Position numbers and translations under genes: made by a program. From assembly GCF_000747525.1 (NCBI RefSeq), contig NZ_CP009278.1, forward strand, positions 3,968,001-4,032,000: a stretch of DNA of 64,000 bases, given 5' to 3'. The DNA is from Sphingobacterium sp. ML3W. Lineage in GTDB: Bacteria; Bacteroidota; Bacteroidia; Sphingobacteriales; Sphingobacteriaceae. Position 1 is the stretch's first letter, and the number at the start of each line of letters is the position of its first letter. Below, one piece after another: positions 1-10,050 of the stretch. The notes beneath the pieces were generated by a model. It did no database searches, was not told the origin of the DNA, and saw only the letters and a program-made list of their open reading frames with translations.

Positions 1-860
1 AAGATTTTTTACCCCTGATGGACAAAGAAATCCAAATGGCTTATTATTCTGTTGTAATTAAATCTACTGATATTCAAACTATCCTCCATCATATAAATCT
101 TATCAGTGTAGAAGAAAGATTCAGTTTAACCAATCTTCTCTTTCCGAATAAATCACTTTCTGATTTCCAAAAAGAGAATTATACCGCATGGGTCTCCGAT
201 TATCTAAAATCTCATCTTGAGCGATGTCGTCTTAGTTTCGACGAAAATCCCCTGAATAATGCAATACAAATGCTCTCTAAATTTAGACCTATTTTAGAAA
301 AATGCTATGAGCAGGGAAAACTAACTTCAGAAAGTCATCACCGATTTGACGTACATTGGTATCCTGCGATTTCAAGAATATGTTTTGGTCCTCCCATTGC
401 TAATGTCGAAAAATTAATCAAACTGATATCGAAAGGGAAATTAAAATTTGAATTTACGGAATGTCCTGAGGTGAATCTCAGCAATAAAACTGTGGTGCTG
501 AAAGTGAATGGAAAACGCATAACCTGCGATGCCCTAATCTATGCCCGAATTCCACGAGCAGCTATCTCTAAGAACAACCATCCACTTTTCACCAATTTAA
601 TCCGCCAAGGTCTCGCCATTCCCTTTAAAAACGAAACCTATGCGACCGGTGGAATCGCCATAAACAAGGAAGGGCTTCTATTAAATAAATTAAAAAAATC
701 GATAGCATTGTATGCCTATGGAACTCCAACAGAGGGGTGCGTACTTGACAATGACACCTTATCTAGAGAAGCTCATGATTTCTCCTTAAATTGGGTATCC
801 CATAACATAACCTTACTAAAATCTACAATTCCTAATTCACGTCATTATGTTCAGCGCTAA
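1..860 (+). CDS. C-terminal part of a probable FAD/NAD(P)-binding protein (5' end outside window)
   Basis: The frame is open to the first base of the window, so the gene starts upstream and only about 285 C-terminal residues are seen. The M at position 18 is internal. No Rossmann GxGxxG motif is in the visible part. The end of the protein reads as a glycine-rich YATGGIAI stretch followed by IALYAYGTPTEG, which resembles the C-terminal FAD-contacting part of the FAD-NAD(P)-binding family (PF13454 type). This assignment is by resemblance only. The stop overlaps the start of the downstream PLP-dependent enzyme by 14 bases, so the two are translationally coupled and probably act in one pathway. 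The substrate is unknown. Confidence 0.5.
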   Translation, partial: DFLPLMDKEIQMAYYSVVIKSTDIQTILHHINLISVEERFSLTNLLFPNKSLSDFQKENYTAWVSDYLKSHLERCRLSFDENPLNNAIQMLSKFRPILEKCYEQGKLTSESHHRFDVHWYPAISRICFGPPIANVEKLIKLISKGKLKFEFTECPEVNLSNKTVVLKVNGKRITCDALIYARIPRAAISKNNHPLFTNLIRQGLAIPFKNETYATGGIAINKEGLLLNKLKKSIALYAYGTPTEGCVLDNDTLSREAHDFSLNWVSHNITLLKSTIPNSRHYVQR

Positions 861-2253
861 ACACTATCCGCTTACCCCTATCATTCACGAGTGGGTAACA
901 AATATTATCAAAAAAAAAGGTACCCTATCTGCGGCTATTGAGAAACACGCGTCTCCCATCAATATACTCTGTAAGGATAGCTTTGAAAATAATATAAATT
1001 TATATAATACCGTATTTGAACATCATGGCATAAAATCTAAAATCTATTTTGCGAGAAAAGCAAATAAAAGCATATTGTTTCCCATAACAAGTCACAAAAC
1101 AGGAAATGGCGTAGATACGGCCAGCTACAACGAAGTCAAGCAATGTTTGGAGGCTGGAATACCAAGCTCAGCAATTGTATGTACTGCTGCAGTTAAGAAT
1201 AGAAAATTATTAGAGCTATTGGTAGAAAATAAAATCGAAGTAGTATTGGATAATGAAGATGAAATAGACCTTTTGGAAAAAATAGGTAACGAGATGGATA
1301 GGGAAATTGATGTAATTGTTAGACTTTGTGGATTTAAAAAAAATGGCAAGAACCTTCCCAGTAGATTTGGATTCCAACTGGAGGAGGCTTATCAACTTAT
1401 TTCGCTACGTATGGGTAAAAACAAATCTCTGAAAAAATTTAAATTTAAGGGATTGCATTTTCACCTGAATGGCTATGATATAGAAGAAAGAGCCTATGCA
1501 TTATTCCAAAGCTATTTATTAATCGAAAGACTTAAAAACGTAGGTATAAAGACACAATCTTTGGATATGGGTGGCGGCATATTGATGAATTATCTAGCTG
1601 ATGAAAATGAATGGCAAGCTTTTAAGATGAATCTGAAACGTGCTATACGAAATAAAATCCCTCCAATTACCTACGGGAATGATGGTTTGGGTATGCTTGT
1701 TCACAAAGATGAAGTTATTGGCAATATGAATGTTTATCCTTACTTTAATACTATCAATAAAGACCTACTGTTAAATGAAATCCTAAATTTCCAATTCCGA
1801 GATCAAAGTCTAGGAGCGTTATTGTCACCCTTGAACACCGAAATAAGAATGGAACCCGGAAGATCTCTACTCGATCAGTGTGGTATAACAGTAGCTAAAG
1901 TAGCCTTTAGAAAATACGATACAGAAGGCAATCTATTGATTGGTTTGGAAATGAATAGAACACAACTAAGAAGTTCCAGTGCCGACTTTTTACTTGACCC
2001 AATACACATTCGCGAAGAACACGCATTAGAAAAGGCGGAAGAAGTATTTGGCTACCTTGTAGGTGCTTACTGTCTCGAGCAAGAGTTGATATTAAAACGA
2101 AAATTACTATTCAGCTATAAACCCCAGGTAGGCGATTTATTTGTTTTCGTCAATACAGCTGGTTATATGATGCACTTCTATGAATCGGAAGCACATCAAT
2201 TTGACCTTGCTAAAAACCTGGTCTACGATTCGGTATCGAATACGTTATCTTAG
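847..2253 (+). CDS. Y4yA-family PLP-dependent enzyme (fold type III decarboxylase/racemase-like)
   Basis: This 468-aa protein resembles fold-type III PLP enzymes (diaminopimelate/ornithine decarboxylase and alanine racemase-like barrels). The PLP lysine sits in YFARKANKS near residue 69. GLHFHLNG and DMGGG, typical of the barrel's phosphate-binding side, lie near residues 206 and 240. RMEPGRSLLDQCG is the conserved C-terminal barrel motif near residue 336, and YCLEQELI is a decarboxylase-type cysteine region. Length and motif order fit the Y4yA subgroup named after a Rhizobium symbiotic-plasmid gene. The likely chemistry is alpha-decarboxylation or racemisation of an amino acid or a conjugate. 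The 14-base overlap with the upstream flavoprotein-like gene suggests a two-step modification pathway. The substrate cannot be read from the sequence. Confidence 0.7.
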   Translation: MFSAKHYPLTPIIHEWVTNIIKKKGTLSAAIEKHASPINILCKDSFENNINLYNTVFEHHGIKSKIYFARKANKSILFPITSHKTGNGVDTASYNEVKQCLEAGIPSSAIVCTAAVKNRKLLELLVENKIEVVLDNEDEIDLLEKIGNEMDREIDVIVRLCGFKKNGKNLPSRFGFQLEEAYQLISLRMGKNKSLKKFKFKGLHFHLNGYDIEERAYALFQSYLLIERLKNVGIKTQSLDMGGGILMNYLADENEWQAFKMNLKRAIRNKIPPITYGNDGLGMLVHKDEVIGNMNVYPYFNTINKDLLLNEILNFQFRDQSLGALLSPLNTEIRMEPGRSLLDQCGITVAKVAFRKYDTEGNLLIGLEMNRTQLRSSSADFLLDPIHIREEHALEKAEEVFGYLVGAYCLEQELILKRKLLFSYKPQVGDLFVFVNTAGYMMHFYESEAHQFDLAKNLVYDSVSNTLS

Positions 2254-2471
2254 GTTACGAAGATTTTTAAAGCTTATTTTTTTAGAAATAGATGGAGTTA
2301 AAATCTCAACACATGGTTATAATAGGAAGGAAAACATACAGTTAATAGTAACTCTTCAGATTATATATGTGATTTTAAATTAGAAAATATAGTGGTAAAT
2401 TTGTATTTTGAAATCGGAAAAACCGACATCAAGGTTGAGGTTCTGATTTCAAAAATACATCGACATTCATT

Positions 2472-2561
2472 ATGAAAAGAAAAATATTAAACTTATTTGT
2501 AACCTCAATAATCCTAGGTTTCTTGACTGGTATCACCATCGGTATATATAAATGGTTTTGA
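2472..2561 (+). CDS. possible 29-aa single-span membrane peptide
   Basis: An ATG opens 29 codons: a short basic N-terminus (MKRK), then about 20 hydrophobic residues ending in IYKWF, i.e. one predicted membrane span with a charged start. No convincing ribosome binding site precedes it. It could be a real small membrane protein, a leader remnant or chance. No family was recognised. Confidence 0.25.
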   Translation: MKRKILNLFVTSIILGFLTGITIGIYKWF

Positions 2562-2745
2562 TAACTTTATTGCGTGCACCATTCATATCAATAGTTCATG
2601 AAAATTGCGCTACTAGTAAAGAAATTTTAACTGAAAATCTGATAATATAAGTCGCCACAACGATATCCAATCTTGTAAATTGCATATATAGAAAACATAG
2701 ACAATATTATCAATCGCCTATTCTTTTCATATAGATTTAAACTCA

Positions 2746-2784
2746 TATATATTTAATGCTCATTTAGTGAGCATTAAATATATA
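2746..2784. repeat. perfect 17-bp inverted repeat (stem-loop)
   Basis: Arms 2746-2762 and 2768-2784 are perfectly complementary around a 5-nt loop (TTTAG). The stem is AT-rich with a GCTCA/TGAGC core next to the loop. There is no following T tract on either strand, so it may be a processing or termination signal for the upstream operon or a regulatory palindrome. Confidence 0.6.
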
Positions 2785-3055
2785 ATTAAAGGTTGAACTT
2801 ACAAAGTTACCTGCTAATCTTTTTTTTAAGTTTCAATCTTAGTTTCATGTTTACCTGAAAAAAATCAATCAAAATAATTTGGCAAAATAGTCTAGCCCTT
2901 TTGTAGATTAATCACAAAACACTTTTTCAAACCCAATATTATCTCTTCTAATCCACTCAAAAGTGGATTTAAGAAAACTTTAAGAACTCACTAAATCATG
3001 TTAGTTATTTATAAAGGCGGGAGATGCAAAATTTTGAATACTACAAGGGTATAGT

Positions 3056-3319
3056 TTAATCTACCTCAAAATCGACAAATACCGCCCCTTCAAATTGTTG
3101 TTCCTGAACATTCTTAAGCGCATCTTCAATAACAATTATAGCAGGCTCTCCTCTAACAAGTGTGCTATCTAAGCCGACGAGATAATCCCATACATCTTGA
3201 ACTTGAATGGGATAATAACTCGGGCTTTCATGGTCAATACCTTGCGCAGATGCGAGTATATTATAGCCTCGTAGATGCAAATCCCTTAGTAGTTCATAGT
3301 TAACAGGTAAAAATCGCAT
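3056..3319 (-). CDS. hypothetical protein, 87 aa
   Basis: This is a small acidic soluble protein with no signal peptide or membrane span. It begins MRFLPVNYELL and ends FVDFEVD. The ATG is preceded by TAGGATT, a plausible weak ribosome binding site. The composition is balanced and protein-like (GEPAIIVIEDALKN), so it is probably a real gene, but I do not recognise the family. It stands alone between a long spacer and the chromate transporter pair. Confidence 0.5.
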   Translation of the reverse strand: MRFLPVNYELLRDLHLRGYNILASAQGIDHESPSYYPIQVQDVWDYLVGLDSTLVRGEPAIIVIEDALKNVQEQQFEGAVFVDFEVD

Positions 3320-3510
3320 AATCCTATTAAATTAAATATTGTCAATATAAATATCCTTTGCCTAACTCTATTTTGATTAAATCATGTTTAATTCAACAAT
3401 AAAGTTCTTCTTCAGATTCCGATAATATACCATATGAAACAATCAATCTTATAAAAATGTTTGGATATTACAGCTTAAAAGTAAATTTCGAATTGATTTA
3501 TTTTAGCGTA

Positions 3511-4059
3511 TCAATAAATCAAAATCCCTACGATGGCTGTAACGAAGAGAATGATAATAGGATGGGTCTTAAATTTGATAGAGCAAAATAATGCTATACT
3601 GAATAAAATTGGACTTAGATAATCTGTAAAGTTATCTTTGCTGCTCAGTGATACTGCCGCGAAAGCCATTAACGAGATGCTTAGGGGTCTTATTCCAACC
3701 ATTGCATAGCCGAAATATTTATTCGTCCTAAATTTGATAAAGAAATAGGAAATAATAGAAATCATGATAAATGAGGGGAAACATAAGGCAATAGTTGTCA
3801 TTCCTGCTCCCAATGTTGCTATTGTGGACGAGTAACCCGCATGCTGGATTGCACTATAACCCACATATGTAGCACTATTGATACCTATCGGTCCTGGGGT
3901 CATCTGTGAAATAGCGACAAGATCTGTGAACTCTTGCTTTGTCAACCAAGCATTATTCTCGACCACTTCCTCTTGTATCATCGACAACATAGCGTAACCC
4001 CCACCAAACCCAAAAATACCAATCTTAATAAATACCCAAATTAGTTCTAAAAAAATCAT
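3511..4059 (-). CDS. chrA: chromate transporter, second half-size subunit
   Basis: This 182-aa membrane protein is of the CHR family. It opens with the family signature FIKIGIFGFGGGYAML, followed by LTKQEFTDLVAISQMTPGP. Hydrophobic segments fill the rest. At about 180 aa it is a half-size protein; such proteins act as a pair in place of one 400-aa ChrA. Its ATG overlaps the stop of the other half-gene by four bases, so the two are translationally coupled and very likely heterodimerise. The family is a chromate/sulfate antiporter that exports chromate, though many short homologues have no tested substrate. Confidence 0.85.
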   Translation of the reverse strand: MIFLELIWVFIKIGIFGFGGGYAMLSMIQEEVVENNAWLTKQEFTDLVAISQMTPGPIGINSATYVGYSAIQHAGYSSTIATLGAGMTTIALCFPSFIMISIISYFFIKFRTNKYFGYAMVGIRPLSISLMAFAAVSLSSKDNFTDYLSPILFSIALFCSIKFKTHPIIILFVTAIVGILIY

Positions 4060-4607
4060 TTTTGAAAATTTTTACCGGAATTCAATTTCTGCCGAATGTC
4101 TTGGTAAAGGATACCACCAATACAACCAGCAATAACTATCCATATTGGAGAAACATTAAAAAACCACATCAGAATCAAAGCTAGCGTCGGAATAATCAAT
4201 GTACTTAAAGTCATCTTATTAGCTTTAATCGCTGTAAAACATGGCGCAGCAATGAGAGCAACCACTACAGGGCGAAGTGCTTTAAAAGCTTTGGAAACAT
4301 ATATGTTTTCTTGAAATTTTTGAAAGAAAATAGCGATTGAAATGATGATGATAAAGGGTGCTATTATTGTACCTAGAGCAGCTACAAATCCGCCTTTAAC
4401 TCCAGCAATCTTATAACCAACTAATGCTGCAATATTAGTCGCAAAAACACCAGGCAAAGATTCGGTTATAGCTAGCAATTCGTAAAATTCGTCTGAAGTT
4501 AACCAACCTCTCGACAGAATTTCTTTCTCTATGAGCGGGATGACAGCGTAGCCACCACCAATCGTAAAAAGACCTATCTTAGTAAAGAGATAAAAAAGTT
4601 TGAACAT
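4056..4607 (-). CDS. chrA: chromate transporter, first half-size subunit
   Basis: This 183-aa CHR-family membrane protein is the promoter-proximal gene of the pair. The N-terminus carries FTKIGLFTIGGGYAVIPLIE, then LTSDEFYELLAITESLPG, which is the CHR-N version of the signature found in its partner. Several hydrophobic spans follow. It overlaps the downstream half-gene by four bases. Together they should form one inner-membrane chromate (or sulfate-like oxyanion) transporter. No chrB-type regulator is adjacent. Confidence 0.85.
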   Translation of the reverse strand: MFKLFYLFTKIGLFTIGGGYAVIPLIEKEILSRGWLTSDEFYELLAITESLPGVFATNIAALVGYKIAGVKGGFVAALGTIIAPFIIIISIAIFFQKFQENIYVSKAFKALRPVVVALIAAPCFTAIKANKMTLSTLIIPTLALILMWFFNVSPIWIVIAGCIGGILYQDIRQKLNSGKNFQK

Positions 4608-5126
4608 GAATAAATAGACAGTTTATCTAAAATGTATCTATGCTATTTTGCATAAACTCAGGATATCAAATGTAATGTAAATCATCGGGTTTTTAAAATG
4701 TCGTTGCCTATTTAGATCAAGTATTTTACAACACCGTACTGCAATATATTACTTTAATAAAGTTGTCTTCAAACTTTAAAATGATGGTCTTTGTCATCAA
4801 TTATTTTTAATTGATAAAGGTGCATTTCCCTTATTCAGAAACAAACATTACAATAACATTAAAAATAAAAAAGTTCCCTATTCCTGTTTATGCGTTTTTT
4901 ATCTTTTCAATACTTCGGCTAAGATTATTAAAGACAGCTGATCGAGCCTGTAATTAGATACTTCCATTATGTTATCAGATCATTAAAAAATAACGCTCCT
5001 TAATTTCGAAAAGATACAATAAATATATAAAAATGAATAAATAGTAATAATATGATAACCTTACTTTTATTTTAGCGTAATCTATTGCGAGTAGTTTTGT
5101 GATCAAATAATCAACAGACTATAACG
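4608..5126. other. intergenic region between divergent chrA pair and susC
   Basis: This AT-rich spacer of about 520 bp presumably holds two divergent promoters. The only element I can support is the TAGTTTTG -7 box at 5092-5099. No ORF with coding character, tRNA or strong hairpin was found. Confidence 0.5.
5092..5099 (+). promoter_or_regulatory. putative Bacteroidota -7 promoter element for susC/susD
   Basis: TAGTTTTG matches the Bacteroidota -7 consensus TAnnTTTG. It lies 27 bp before the ATG at 5127, which supports that ATG as the native start. No clear TTTG -33 element was found at the usual distance. Confidence 0.45.
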
Positions 5127-8100
5127 ATGTTCAACTTTTCTTCAAAAAAATTATTATGGCTACTATTGCCGATATCTACCCCCTTTACATGCAGAAGCAG
5201 TAAACCTTCGCATTGAATTATTGAAGATCGAAACTTTAGTTCAACAAAATTTTAACGGTCGAATTTTGGACCATACAGGAAATCCAATTGTGGGTGCCAC
5301 GATAATAAACTTAACTACTAAAGCCTCAACACAAACCGATTCAAAAGGAAACTTCACTATTCGTGCAAATACAGGAGAGCAGTTATCATTGAATTTTATC
5401 GGTTATGAATTAAAAAAATATACAATAAAAACCAATGCGGATGATCACATAGTAATGCTAAGCGCCGATAATATCTTAGAAGAAGTAACAGTCTCTATTG
5501 GTTATCAAAAAGTTAGAAAATCTGATGTAACAGGTGCCATTTCATCTGTAAAAGCTGAAGAATTAAATTTAAGTTCTCCTAAATTAGGTCAGGCGCTTGT
5601 TGGTAAAGTTGCTGGTGTACAGGTTTCGCAAACCTCAGGTGCTCCATATGAGGGAACTAAAATTAGAGTTCGAGGTGTCGGTTCAATCAATGCTAGTTCT
5701 GACCCCTTATATGTAATCGATGGGTATCCTGCTGGAAATAACTTAAATATCAATCCTAATGATATCGAGACCATCGATATTCTCAAAGATGCTGCCTCTG
5801 CAGCGATTTACGGTTCTCGCGCTGCTGGGGGGGTCGTATTGATTACAACGAAACGAGGGAAGGCTGGAAAAAATAATGTCGACTACGAAGCACAGGCAGG
5901 GTTTGGACAACTATCTAAAAAAGTAAATCTATTAAATGCGGATGAATTTATAGATCTACTCATCGATGGAAGGAATAACACATATAAAGATTTAACAGTA
6001 TCAAAAGGAATCAAATGGAGTGATAATATGCTTTTGGACAATAATAAATCGCGTGTGGAACGCGTGGGTAACGCCGGATCAGTTACCATCCCAGAAGAGT
6101 ACTATGACTTTGCTACAGGCATCGCCAAAAAATCAAAATATGATACCGATTGGCAAGATGAATTATACAGAAATGCGCAATTTCAAAGACATAACCTTTC
6201 ATTCTATGGTGGAACCGACAAAAACAGGTACTTCCTATCTGCTAATTATCAGAATCAGGATGGTATTATGCTCGGTACGGGACAGGAAACATTTAACTTT
6301 CGTCTTAATGTAGACTCTAAAGTTTCTGAACGATTAACTATAGGTGCCAATGCCTCTTTTACATATAATGATAATCAGGAGGTTGGAACTGGAAGATATG
6401 ATAGTAGTCCGTCAATGGCAGCCTTAATCTATCTACCTACATTACCAGCTTATAACGAGGATGGGAGTATCGCTCAATTTGGCATGGGCTCTCTTTCTGC
6501 AAATAACTTTGGTATTCAGAATCCTGAAAACCCTTTAGCATATGTTTCGCAAATAAAAAATAGAAGAAAAGGGAAAAAGGGGTTGTACAATGCCTTTGCT
6601 GATTTCAAGATTCTAGATGGTCTGCAGCTGAAAGTGAATGGAGGACTTCAATCTTATGATGAGAAATACGATTACTTTAGACCAACAAGTTTAAGTAACG
6701 GAAATAATGCTCCTTATTCACCTGCGGCAGTTACGGATGCTTATGCAGATGCTAATACCCGTTCCGAAATTGATAAACTTGGCGAGATAACATTGAACTA
6801 TACCAAGACTTTTGGTTTGCATAACATTTCTGCTTTAGCCGGATATTCGGCACAACGTACTGATATCGACTATATGGCTGTCCGTGCAAATGGCTTTCAA
6901 AATAATGCTATTGGCGAAATTACAGATAAAGGAGCAGATGCATCAAATTTTTCTCTACGCTCGGCATATAAACGTACTACGACTTTAATATCATATTTTT
7001 CACGTGTCAACTATAGTTTTGACGGAAAGTATTTCCTATCCGCATCATTTCGTTCTGACGGATCATCTCGCTTTGGGCCCCAAAACAAATGGGGTACTTT
7101 CCCTTCTGTTTCTGCGGGATGGACTTTATCAAAAGAAGAATTTTACAATGCCTGGTTAGGCGAGGGTTCGACTGTAAAATTAAGAGGTTCTTGGGGCCTC
7201 TCTGGTAATAATAATATTGGAGATTATAATGCAATCACGACATTCAATTCTCCTGGTGGCACAATCTTCGGTGGTAATGTTGCCACCTCCTACTACCCTG
7301 GCACCATCAAAGACGTAAATCTGGGTTGGGAATCTACATCACAGTATAATGCAGGACTTGACTTAGGCCTCTTAAATGGACGCTTAAATGTGATGACCAA
7401 CTTCTATCTATCACGTTCATTTAATCTTTTATTTAATCAACCCATTTCTGCTATCGCAGGTACGGCATCAATGTTGACCAATCTGAAGAACTCGAAGGTA
7501 CAAAACAAGGGCTTTGATTTACAACTAGACGCCGCTCTGGTGCGTAAAAGTGACTTCGATTTAGGAATCTCTGGAAATATCAGCGTGAATAGAAATAAGG
7601 TCGTTGATTTAGGTGGAGCATCAACCATCATTACAAATGGGGCCGAACGATCTTATAAAACACATATCACTCAAGAAGGAAGTCCTATTGGCATGTTTTA
7701 TGGTTTTAAGGTAATGGGTATAGCTACCGAAGAAAACTATAAAACTGTTGCTCCTTCGGCAGCTTCGACCAACCCTTTACAACCTGGGGATCTTTATTTT
7801 GAAGATGTGAATCAAGATGGTATCGTCAATGATGATGACAAACGTATTATTGGAAATCCTTACCCTGATTTTACCTATGGCTTCGCATTAACTGCTCGTT
7901 ATAAAAATCTAGATATCCGTGCTTCTTTTAATGGTTCTCAAGGTAATGATATCTTGGATGGTTATGATTATTATCTCTATAATATGGAGGGGTCAGGAAA
8001 TAACTATGCATCAGTTGCTGACCGCTGGAAATCGGCATCAAACCCTGGAAAAGGCGAGGTCTATCGTGCATCCCGTGGTGGTACACAATCAAATAGCACT

Positions 8101-8373
8101 CGACTATCTACATTCTATTTACAAGATGGTTCCTATTTACGCATGACAAATATCCTCATCGGTTACTCTCTAAAACAAGCAATATTAGATCGATTGAAAG
8201 TTTCTGGAGTACGTATATATGGATCAGTGGACAATCCTTTTACAATTTCCAAGTATAAAGGATATAACCCTGAGTCGGATTATAACGATGGCGCAAACTT
8301 AACCCCAGGAGTAGATTATGGACAGTATCCATTGGTTCGTTCATTCAACTTAGGTCTAAAAATAACTTTCTAA
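5127..8373 (+). CDS. SusC/RagA-family TonB-dependent outer-membrane transporter, frameshifted in the signal peptide
   Basis: This is an outer-membrane SusC-type importer for glycans or other nutrients, working with the SusD lipoprotein encoded next. After the signal come a carboxypeptidase-regulatory-like beta domain (FNGRILDHTGNPIVGATI), a TonB-box-like stretch, a plug domain (SDVTGAISSVKAEEL, then YVIDGYPAGN and DAASAAIYGSRAAGGV) and a barrel ending in FNLGLKITF. The intact reading frame would start at a TTG (5221) with no signal peptide. An ATG at 5127 opens a perfect signal peptide (MFNFSSKKLLWLLLPIST) but in another frame. Dropping one C from the CCCCC run at 5179-5183 joins it to PLHAEAVNLRIELLK and then to the main frame. 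So the gene has a one-base insertion, either real (phase-variable or inactivating) or a sequencing error. The susD start is 10 bp after the stop. Confidence 0.88.
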
Positions 8374-8383
8374 ACGCAATTTC

Positions 8384-9904
8384 ATGAAAAAAATATATTT
8401 ACTACCCTTTGCCCTCTTAGCTTTTACAAACTGTAAGAAAGATTTTTTAAATCAAGAAAATCCTAATGCCGTTTCGATAAAGAATTATTTCAAATCTGAA
8501 AACGATGTCCTATTGGCTATTAACGGAGCCTATCAAGCATTACGTTCAGGAAACACCCTTGGTGAAACTGCAGCGTTGTATAATGAGGAACGTTCTGATA
8601 ATACCGGTCGAGATGATAATCAATCTGCAGCAGGAGAACCTTTCCAATTTAATGATTTTTCACTTTTACCAAGTAATACGTATCTAAAAACACATTGGGT
8701 TGCAATGTATGAGGGTATCAACCGCTGTAATATTATCTTATCGAATATCGATGATGTTAATTTCAGTGTAGTAGAAAATAAAGAGCGTTACAAATCAGAA
8801 GTTAAATTTATTCGTGCACTTATATATTTCCATCTCGTTCGTAAATGGGGCGACATCCCCTTATCAACAACGATGTTAGTATCAAAAGATGATGTTGATA
8901 AACTCGCTTTTAGGCAAAAGGAAGAAGTAATTTATACACAGATTGTACAAGACCTAAAGGAAGCTTTAACTAGCAACCTACCCAATACCCAATGGGAATA
9001 TCAAGTAGGTCGTGTGTCCAAAACAGCAATCAATGCACTTTTAGGTCAGGTTTATCTAACTATGGGCGCTGGCTTATCTTTAAATAAAGGTGAAAACTTC
9101 AAACAAGCTGAAACATTTCTAGCGACAGCATATCAAATGCGTACTTTCGGAAAATTATCTGAAATCCCTTATGCGGATGTATTTGATGTTAGCAAAAAAA
9201 TGACCAATAAAGAATTGATATTGCAAATTCAATATATACAAGGTGATCAAAATTATAAATCTTCCATCGCTGCTAATAATCAAGCTAAAGGTGAAAAATT
9301 CATTTCCAAAAAAGAGTCAACAGGTGTTGGTGGAAATGTAAAAGCAGATCTAGTGAAGGATTATGAAACAAAAGATCTCAGAAAAGATTTCTCAATCAAA
9401 TTTGCATCCGACCCACAGGTAAATGATTATTACATCACCAAATTTAGAGATACTTCAGCTACGGCTGGAGTAAATGGATGGGGAGGTAATGATTGGATTT
9501 TGATGCGCCATGCTGATGTAATGTTATTATTGGCTGAAGCAAAAATGAATCTAGGAAAAGATGTTGAAGCGATTATATTACTAAATGAGGTTCGCGAACG
9601 TGCAGGATTACCATCTTATGCCGACTCACGAAAGGATGCAACTTACTCCGCTAATTATCCGACGTTAAAGGATGCTATATTACACGAACGCCGTGTAGAA
9701 CTAGCATTTGAAAATCAGCGCTGGTTTGACTTGGTCAGAAATTATAGCGCAGAAGAATTAGTAAAGTACTTTCATTCGAAGAAACAAGAAGATTATGGTA
9801 ATGCCAAAATACGCAACATTTCTACGAAAGATCGCTTTTTCCCAATTCCATATGATGAATATAAACTGAATCCTGAAAAAATGTATCAAAATCCAGGATA
9901 TTAA
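8384..9904 (+). CDS. SusD/RagB-family nutrient-binding outer-membrane lipoprotein
   Basis: This 506-aa protein has a lipoprotein signal (MKKIYLLPFALLAFTNC, lipid cysteine 17) followed by the SusD N-terminal pattern: DFLNQENPN, YFKSENDVLLAINGAYQALR, then tetratricopeptide-like helices (VKFIRALIYFHLVRKWGDIPL). The C-terminal SusD signature is present: MRHADVMLLLAEAKMNLG, LNEVRERAGLP and ILHERRVELAFENQRWFDLVR, ending FPIPYDEYKLNPEKMYQNPGY. It forms the lid of the SusC transporter at the cell surface. The substrate class is unknown because no glycosidase lies in this locus; the next gene is a phosphodiesterase, so phosphodiester-containing nutrients are possible. Confidence 0.93.
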   Translation: MKKIYLLPFALLAFTNCKKDFLNQENPNAVSIKNYFKSENDVLLAINGAYQALRSGNTLGETAALYNEERSDNTGRDDNQSAAGEPFQFNDFSLLPSNTYLKTHWVAMYEGINRCNIILSNIDDVNFSVVENKERYKSEVKFIRALIYFHLVRKWGDIPLSTTMLVSKDDVDKLAFRQKEEVIYTQIVQDLKEALTSNLPNTQWEYQVGRVSKTAINALLGQVYLTMGAGLSLNKGENFKQAETFLATAYQMRTFGKLSEIPYADVFDVSKKMTNKELILQIQYIQGDQNYKSSIAANNQAKGEKFISKKESTGVGGNVKADLVKDYETKDLRKDFSIKFASDPQVNDYYITKFRDTSATAGVNGWGGNDWILMRHADVMLLLAEAKMNLGKDVEAIILLNEVRERAGLPSYADSRKDATYSANYPTLKDAILHERRVELAFENQRWFDLVRNYSAEELVKYFHSKKQEDYGNAKIRNISTKDRFFPIPYDEYKLNPEKMYQNPGY

Positions 9905-9917
9905 AACTATTCTATTG

Positions 9918-9965
9918 ATCTTGCCCCTGCTATTATAAACCATAATTTCAGGGTCAAGATTTTAT
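9918..9965 (+). terminator. rho-independent terminator after susC/susD
   Basis: Arms 9918-9929 and 9949-9960 pair with one mismatch (ATCTTGCCCCTG against CAGGGTCAAGAT) and are followed by TTTATCTTT. It lies 14 bp after the susD stop and separates that pair from the phosphodiesterase gene. Confidence 0.7.
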
Positions 9966-10050
9966 CTTTATGCACCCCCTAAGAACGGAGCTTGCAACCA
10001 ATGAACACTCTCCCTATAATTTTTAATTGACTGAGACAAACCTACCTATA

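Larger units (their letters stand above)
2254..3055. other. 802-bp intergenic region
   Basis: This AT-rich spacer holds no long ORF. It contains one possible 29-codon membrane peptide (2472-2561) and one perfect 17-bp inverted repeat (2746-2784), listed separately. I see nothing else that can be supported. Confidence 0.6.
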
